Both the position numbers and the translations under genes were made by a program. The notes under the pieces were generated by a model. It had not been told where the DNA came from. It made no database searches and was given only the letters and a program-made list of their open reading frames with translations. Of a DNA stretch of 28,695 nucleotides, positions 24,147 through 28,695 are shown piece after piece. This DNA comes from JALORV01 sp044225415 (GTDB lineage Bacteria; Pseudomonadota; Gammaproteobacteria; Burkholderiales; Burkholderiaceae_F), in contig JBGAIO010000025.1 of the NCBI GenBank assembly GCA_044225415.1, positions 1-28,695 of the forward strand. Direction: 5' to 3'. The number at the start of each line of letters is the position of its first letter. The first letter of the stretch is position 1.

Positions 24147-25004
24147 TCACGCGCGTCGCCACCGAACCCATGACCGCCGCCCAGCAGACGCGCCGTAGCC
24201 GTGCGATCCCATCGCCAGCACGTCGAGCTTTTTCTTTTTCGCATAGGCCGAGCTCGTCGCCGGGATTGCCCGCCAGGCACACTTCGCCGGCCGTGACGCC
24301 GGCAGCTTCGCGAGCAGCCGGCGCACCGGCGCGACGGCCGTCTCGAACGATTTCTGCTGCAACGCGCGGATCTCCTCGTCCGAGAACGGCGGCAGCGCGA
24401 TGCCGCTCATGTCCGGCATGATCGCGCCGGCGAGGTCGCTCGCGACGTGGATGATCGTGAGATCGGGCTTCGCGCCGAACAGTGCCGCGTTGCGCAGCAC
24501 GTACTTCACCGCAGCCAGCCCGTACTTGCTGCCGTCCACCGCGATGTCGACCTTCAGCGTGTCCGTGGTCGGCGCGCTCTTGCCACGCAGCACCAGCATC
24601 GGCACCTGCGAGCGCGCCAGTACGTCGTTGGTGACCGAACCCATCAGCAGTCCGCGCAGCGCCGAGCGGCCATGCGAGCCCATGACGATGACATCGACCT
24701 TGCCCGCGGCAGCCGCGGCGGCGATCTCCTCGCCCGGGCTGCCGACGACGGCGCGCGGCGTCGCCTGCACGCCGGCCTTCGCCAGGCGACGCAGTGCGGG
24801 CTTCAGTGCCTTGTCGGACTCGTCGGCGTAGTACTCGGACAGCGCGGTCTTGCCGACTGCACGAGCCGCACGCGGGGGAACGGCAAACTGCACGTTCATC
24901 ACCTGCACGTCGGGCGAGGTTCCGATCAGCGTGGAGCGCGATGCGACGAAATCGACGGCGCTGCGGCTGTAGTCGCTGCCATCCACCGGCAACAGTATCT
25001 TCAT
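24147..25004 (-). pseudogene. Tandem universal stress protein (two Usp domains), second domain damaged
   Basis: The first domain (residues 1 to about 150) is intact: 'MKILLPVDGSDYSRSAVDFV' and the nucleotide-binding 'MGSHGRSALRGLLMGSVTNDVL'. The second begins at 'VDIAVDGSKYGLAAVKYVL' and is recognisable to 'LLAKLPA'. It then continues in another frame as 'GEVCLAGNPGDEL', back in frame as 'YAKKKKLDVLAMGSHGYGA', and in a third frame as 'AVMGSVATRVMAQSKVPLLLIRK' (to about 24109). At least four small indels between about 24175 and 24302 explain this. Usp proteins bind ATP or act in stress survival. The ATG at 25004 is preceded by AGGAC. Sequencing error or pseudogenisation cannot be separated from sequence alone. 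Confidence 0.75.
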
Positions 25005-25162
25005 GATGTGTCCTGTTCCGTCTTGAGTTCGATGCCTGCGAAGCCTGCGATGCTGCGGATACCCCATGACGAGTCTAAGCCAGCGGCAGCGGCGCGACGC
25101 GTCCGGGATCAAGCGCGCCGTACAACGTTTACGCTAGCGTCGGCCCAGCGGGAGGAAAGCCC

Positions 25163-26110
25163 ATGGAAACGACCGAACAGAACGCAGCAATGACGATCGC
25201 GCTGCTCGCGGCCTTCGCCGACGGCAGCGACGGCGGGCGTGAGCGCGCGGAACTGCAGCGCGTGGCCGACACGCTCGGCGCGACCTCGGCGGTCGCGGCG
25301 CTGGTCAAGGATGTGCTGTTGAAGCGCGCGACGGTGACGCAGGCCGCGGCCGCGCTGAAGACGCCCGAGGCCCGCCGGCTCGCCTACGAACTGGCAGTCG
25401 GCGTGTGCGACGCCGACGAACTGCGCAATGAGGCGGAGACGCGCTTCCTGGCCGACCTGGGCGCGCAGCTCGGGCTGCCGCAGTCCGATATCGTGGCGCG
25501 CGCGGTCGACGCCGATGAGCTGGCGACCCTTCCGCTCGGAGCGACAGGTCCTGCGAAATCCGGCGACGTCGTGGCCGCGACGGCGTCGATGAGCGACGCG
25601 GAACTCGAACAGATGATCGTCAGGGCGTCGATCCTGAACGGCGCGCTGGAACTGCTGCCGCAGACGCTGGCCACGATGGCGATCATTCCGCTGCAGATGA
25701 AGCTGGTGCACGGCATCGGCGCCGCATATGGCTACACGGCGGACCGCGCGCAGATCAGCGACCTGCTCGCGACGCTGGGCGTGGGCCTGACAGGCCAGTA
25801 CCTCGAGACCATCGGCCGGCGGCTGCTGGGCGGACTGTTCGGCAAGGCCGGCGGGCTGCTGGGTTCGCTCGCCTCGGGCGCGACCGGCGCGGCACTGTCG
25901 TTTGCGACGACCTACGCCATCGGCGCGGTCGCGCGCCGCTACTACGCCGGCGGGCGCGTGATGACCGCGGAGCTGCTGCGCGCGAGCTACGCGGACATGC
26001 TGGCGCAGGGCAGGGCGCTGCAGCAGCGCTACCTGCCGCAGATCGAACAGCAGGCGCGCACGCTCGATCCTTCGAAGCTCGTGCAGATGGTGCGCGAGTT
26101 CCAGCGATGA
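25163..26110 (+). CDS. TerB-like / DUF697 membrane-associated protein
   Basis: This 315-residue protein has an alpha-helical N-terminal part (residues 1 to about 110: 'AMTIALLAAFADGSDGGRERAELQRVA') resembling TerB/DUF533-type domains. A C-terminal DUF697-like region follows ('ALELLPQTLATMAIIPLQMKLVHGIGAAYG') with a Gly-rich hydrophobic stretch 'LLGSLASGATGAALSFATTYAIGAV' seen in YcjF-like proteins. The function is unknown. ATG 25163 has a strong GGGAGGAAAG ribosome site. Its stop overlaps the tcdA start (ATGA). The region upstream (25005-25162) is a divergent spacer towards the Usp gene in which no clear promoter was found. Confidence 0.75.
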   Translation: METTEQNAAMTIALLAAFADGSDGGRERAELQRVADTLGATSAVAALVKDVLLKRATVTQAAAALKTPEARRLAYELAVGVCDADELRNEAETRFLADLGAQLGLPQSDIVARAVDADELATLPLGATGPAKSGDVVAATASMSDAELEQMIVRASILNGALELLPQTLATMAIIPLQMKLVHGIGAAYGYTADRAQISDLLATLGVGLTGQYLETIGRRLLGGLFGKAGGLLGSLASGATGAALSFATTYAIGAVARRYYAGGRVMTAELLRASYADMLAQGRALQQRYLPQIEQQARTLDPSKLVQMVREFQR

Positions 26111-26961
26111 CGGCAGCGTGCGTGGCCGACGGCGGCGACGCGGATCTGGAGCGGCGCTTCGGCGGCATTGCACGACTGTATGGCACCGACGGTGCGCGGC
26201 GCCTGCGTGGCGCCTCGGTGGCGGTGGTCGGCCTCGGCGGTGTCGGCAGCTGGGCCGCCGAAGCGCTTGCGCGTTCGGCGGTGGGGCGCATCACGCTGAT
26301 CGACTTCGACCACGTGTCCGAATCCAACACCAACCGCCAGCTGCATGCGCTCGACGGCGCCTACGGCAAGGCGAAGGTGCAGGCGATGGCCGAGCGCATC
26401 GCGGCGATCAATCCGGCCGGCGCGGTCGTGGCGATCGACGAATTCGCGACGACGGACAATGCGTCCGCGCTGATCGCCGGCCACGACCTCGTCATCGACT
26501 GCGCCGACGACGTGCCGGCGAAGGCTGCACTGATCGCTGCCGCGCGCGCATTGCGAGTGGCCATCGTCACGTGCGGGGCCGCCGGCGGGCGCGTCGATCC
26601 GCTGCGCATTGCGCAGGGCGATCTCGCGCGCATCGCCGGCGATCCGCTGCTCGCGCGCGTGCGACATCGCCTGCGCCGCGAACACGGGTTCGCGCGCGAT
26701 GACGGCCGGCGCGCCGCGACGAAGTTCGGCGTCGTCGCGGTGTATTCGGACGAGCCCGTGCGCCGTCCGGGCGCGCGCGATGCGCAGGCGCCACGCGGGG
26801 ACACGGCTGGCGACCTGTCGTGCGCAGGCTATGGTTCCGCAGTGACCGTGACCGCGACGATGGGATTCGTCGCGGCGGCAGTGGCACTCAACCGGCTCGC
26901 GCAGGAGCACCTGCACGCAGAGCAGTCCGACACATCGGCAGAGCAGCCGACGGCGGCTTGA
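26107..26961 (+). CDS. tcdA: tRNA threonylcarbamoyladenosine dehydratase TcdA
   Basis: This 284-residue E1-like protein has 'VAVVGLGGVGSWAAEALARS' (nucleotide loop GLGGVGS at 42-48), 'LIDFDHVSESNTNRQLHA' (Asp66, Asn74, Arg77), 'DLVIDCADDVPAKAAL' and 'GAAGGRVDPLRI'. These match TcdA/CsdL, which uses ATP to cyclise t6A37 to ct6A in tRNAs reading ANN codons. The usual partner genes csdA/csdE are not here. The start overlaps the upstream stop by 4 nt, an uncommon pairing that suggests at least shared expression with the DUF697 gene. Confidence 0.93.
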   Translation: MTAACVADGGDADLERRFGGIARLYGTDGARRLRGASVAVVGLGGVGSWAAEALARSAVGRITLIDFDHVSESNTNRQLHALDGAYGKAKVQAMAERIAAINPAGAVVAIDEFATTDNASALIAGHDLVIDCADDVPAKAALIAAARALRVAIVTCGAAGGRVDPLRIAQGDLARIAGDPLLARVRHRLRREHGFARDDGRRAATKFGVVAVYSDEPVRRPGARDAQAPRGDTAGDLSCAGYGSAVTVTATMGFVAAAVALNRLAQEHLHAEQSDTSAEQPTAA

Positions 26962-27018
26962 CTCCTGTCAAGCGCCGTTTTTCCCTGTGTCCTACGCTTT
27001 GCATCGAGGAGTCAGACG

Positions 27019-27453
27019 ATGTTCAAGAAGATCCTGGTCCCTACCGACGGCTCCGATCTGTCGACCAAGGCCATCGATGGCGCGGTCTCCTTCGCGAAGG
27101 CGCTGAAGGCGAGCATCGTCGGCGTGACGGTCGTCGATCCATACTCGTATTCGAACATCTCCGAGTACCGGCCCGAGACGCTCGAAGGCTACGAAGAGCG
27201 CATCATGAAAGCGGCGGCCGACCGGCTGGGTCGTGTGGCCGATGCCGCGGCCGCGGCCAACGTGCCGGTGGAGACGATGACGCTGAAATCGTTCTCGCCG
27301 TTCGAGGCCATCATCGACGCAGCGAAGACCACCGGCGCCGACGTGATCTTCATGGCGTCGCACGGCCGGCGCGGGCTGAGCGCGGTGCTGCTGGGCAGCG
27401 AAACGCAGAAGGTGCTGACGCATTCGTCGATACCGGTGATGGTTTACCGGTAG
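27019..27453 (+). CDS. Universal stress protein, single domain
   Basis: This 144-residue protein begins 'MFKKILVPTDGSDLSTKAID' and ends with the nucleotide-binding signature 'ADVIFMASHGRRGLSAVLLGSETQKVLTHSSIPVMVYR', of the G-x2-G-x9-G-S type. It likely binds ATP and aids stress survival. ATG 27019 is 57 nt after tcdA, with GAGGAG just upstream. A clear terminator follows at 27514-27547. Confidence 0.93.
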   Translation: MFKKILVPTDGSDLSTKAIDGAVSFAKALKASIVGVTVVDPYSYSNISEYRPETLEGYEERIMKAAADRLGRVADAAAAANVPVETMTLKSFSPFEAIIDAAKTTGADVIFMASHGRRGLSAVLLGSETQKVLTHSSIPVMVYR

Positions 27454-27513
27454 TACACTGACCTCATTCATCTCGGCGGGACCACCCGCCACCCACGGCG
27501 ATACGTCGCCGCG

Positions 27514-27547
27514 AGGCCCGGCCCGCATCAGCGCGCCGGGCCTTTTT
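27514..27547 (+). terminator. Rho-independent terminator after the Usp gene
   Basis: A 9-bp perfect stem (AGGCCCGGC / GCCGGGCCT) with a 12-nt loop is followed by a run of five T residues (27543-27547). Confidence 0.92.
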
Positions 27548-27646
27548 ACCTGCACCGGCCCACGTCCCCCCGCCGCTTGCGCTGCATCAAGCGGGACGGC
27601 CCGTGCAGCCCGTACCGTGCGACAAGCAGCATCTTCGGGGGATGCC

Positions 27647-28036
27647 ATGACTGCCGTCGTCGCTCACGACCGGATCCTCGTCGGCTTCAAGCCGATCGAC
27701 GACCTGCACCGCGAATTCGAGTCCATCGTCGCAGCGCTGAACGATCCGACGGAGGCCGACTACGGCGCGCACCTGCTGGCGTTGCATGAACACCTGCTGC
27801 GCCACTGCGCGACCGAAGAGACCTTCATGCTGCAGGAAGACTATGCGCACTACGCGCGGCACAAGCGGGCCCACGAGCACCTGCTCGACTCCGTGTCCGA
27901 CGTGCGGCGGCAATTCGACGCCGGCGATGTCGACGCGGTGCATCGCTATGCCGACGAACTGATGGGCTGGTTCGAAGTGCATGCGCAGACCGAGGACGCC
28001 GAGCTTGCCGCGTTCCTGAAAGGCCGCAGCCGGTGA
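27647..28036 (+). CDS. Hemerythrin-domain protein, first of tandem pair
   Basis: This 129-residue protein has all the di-iron ligand positions of bacteriohemerythrin: His21, His53-x3-Glu57, His72-x3-His76, and His112-x4-Asp117. Bacterial hemerythrins bind O2 and may store, sense or deliver it. I chose ATG 27647 because GGGGGA precedes it. It is single-domain with no signal peptide, so cytoplasmic. The stop overlaps the next gene's GTG start. Confidence 0.93.
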   Translation: MTAVVAHDRILVGFKPIDDLHREFESIVAALNDPTEADYGAHLLALHEHLLRHCATEETFMLQEDYAHYARHKRAHEHLLDSVSDVRRQFDAGDVDAVHRYADELMGWFEVHAQTEDAELAAFLKGRSR

Positions 28037-28473
28037 CCGACAGCACGGGCAGCGGCCGCTATGCGGTCGGCATCCCCACCATCGACGAGCTGCACGCGGA
28101 GTGCGAGACGGTGCTCGCTCGCCTGCGTGACGCGATCGCAGCGGGTGGCGATGCCGGTGCGCAGCTTGCCGCGGTCCACGAGCATCTCGTCCGTCACTTC
28201 GAACACGAAGAACGGCTGCTGATGCGCTCGTCGGCACCGACGTGCGCGTGCCACATGCGCGAGCACGCATCGGTGCTCGAGGTGATGGCCGAGGTGCGGC
28301 GGCGCTATGCGGAAGGCGATCGCGATCCCGCCGCGCGGCTGGCCGAGGCGATCTACGAGTGGCTGGACGTGCACGCTCATGGCATGGACGCCGCCCTGGC
28401 GCAGGAACTGAAGCACGACCTGCGCGCCGACGCGAACTCGCAGGAGATCGACCGCTCGCTTGGCGCGGCCTGA
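28033..28473 (+). CDS. Hemerythrin-domain protein, second of tandem pair
   Basis: This 146-residue protein has the same ligand set (His21, His55-x3-Glu59, His74-x3-His78, His114-x4-Asp119) and the same N-terminal 'VGIPTIDELHAE' layout as the first, so the two are probably tandem paralogues. The GTG start at 28033 overlaps the previous stop (GTGA). A Cys-x-Cys (71-73), absent from the first copy, precedes His74. An extra C-terminal tail of about 20 residues is present. Confidence 0.92.
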   Translation: MTDSTGSGRYAVGIPTIDELHAECETVLARLRDAIAAGGDAGAQLAAVHEHLVRHFEHEERLLMRSSAPTCACHMREHASVLEVMAEVRRRYAEGDRDPAARLAEAIYEWLDVHAHGMDAALAQELKHDLRADANSQEIDRSLGAA

Positions 28474-28695
28474 GCGGTACAGTATCCCTCGACCGGGTCG
28501 GTCGAACTCCCAGGCCCAGCGGTCACGCGCGCGGCTGCTGATCCTGGCTGACGGGGGTGCGGTGTGGATCAGCGAGCGCGGCCGCCAGGATCTGCTCGAG
28601 GCCATCGACGATCGCGTTCCGGGCGACATGATCGGACGACTGCCCGCCGATCGCTACCCGCGACCGCGTCTTCAGGTGTTGCCTGCGGCCTCGTA
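28474..28695 (+). other. Right edge with a possible partial coding frame
   Basis: A plus-strand frame reads 'ARLLILADGGAVWISERGRQDLLEAIDDRV' and continues off the window end. A GTG at 28562 after GGGGG could be its start, but the frame is also open further upstream. The residue usage looks coding-like, yet no family was recognised. No other feature was seen here. Confidence 0.3.

Noticed and set aside
27946..28629. Minus-strand frame at the right edge
   Set aside because: It overlaps two hemerythrin genes with all ligands in place and shows no domain of its own.
1..28695. CRISPR array, prophage, insertion sequence or tRNA gene
   Set aside because: No regularly spaced repeats, transposase, integrase or cloverleaf-like sequence was found by reading the window.

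Overview
The window is GC-rich bacterial chromosome with tightly packed operons. It most resembles a betaproteobacterium (Burkholderiales/Rhodocyclales-like). That rests on a Bug/TctC-type solute receptor without transporter partners, a PEP-CTERM protein, the AhpC/AhpF pair, and respiratory genes suited to a metabolically flexible environmental organism. The placement is inference from gene content; no rRNA or tRNA gene was seen.

Region 1 (1-6507, plus strand) is mainly redox and respiratory. It opens inside a DMSO-reductase-family molybdoenzyme, followed by its four-cluster ferredoxin subunit and NrfD/DmsC-like membrane anchor, then msrA. Next is a compact cassette: a periplasmic TlpA-like thioredoxin, a small DUF4266 lipoprotein with a Gly/Cys tail, a DUF3570 predicted outer-membrane beta-barrel, and an ApbE-type FAD:protein FMN transferase. 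A 430-bp, relatively AT-rich spacer with four inverted repeats leads to an OmcA/MtrC-family decaheme lipoprotein cytochrome (6938-9337), which ends at a strong terminator. Together these suggest electron transfer across or at the cell envelope, possibly using covalent flavin as well as haem.

Region 2 (9338-16820, minus strand) holds two operons. One encodes a NarL-type response regulator, a 7TMR-DISM histidine kinase (TTG start overlapping the regulator stop) and a DUF72 protein. The other encodes an EamA transporter, an MFS transporter, a frameshifted ChaC-like gamma-glutamylcyclotransferase and pdxH.

Region 3 (16821-21143) has ahpC-ahpF for peroxide detoxification, a convergent Bug receptor and a PEP-CTERM protein.

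Region 4 (21157-28695) has a large minus-strand cyclase-like/ATPase/repeat regulator whose N-terminal domain is split by two frameshifts. It also has a tandem universal stress protein with a damaged second domain, a TerB-like/DUF697 protein overlapping tcdA, a single-domain universal stress protein with a clear terminator, two overlapping hemerythrins, and a possible partial frame at the right edge. The theme is stress response and oxygen or redox handling.

The most promising little-described system is the TlpA-DUF4266-DUF3570-ApbE cassette beside the decaheme cytochrome. The clustered frameshifts at 23.7-24.3 kb and in chaC need read-level checking before being called biology.
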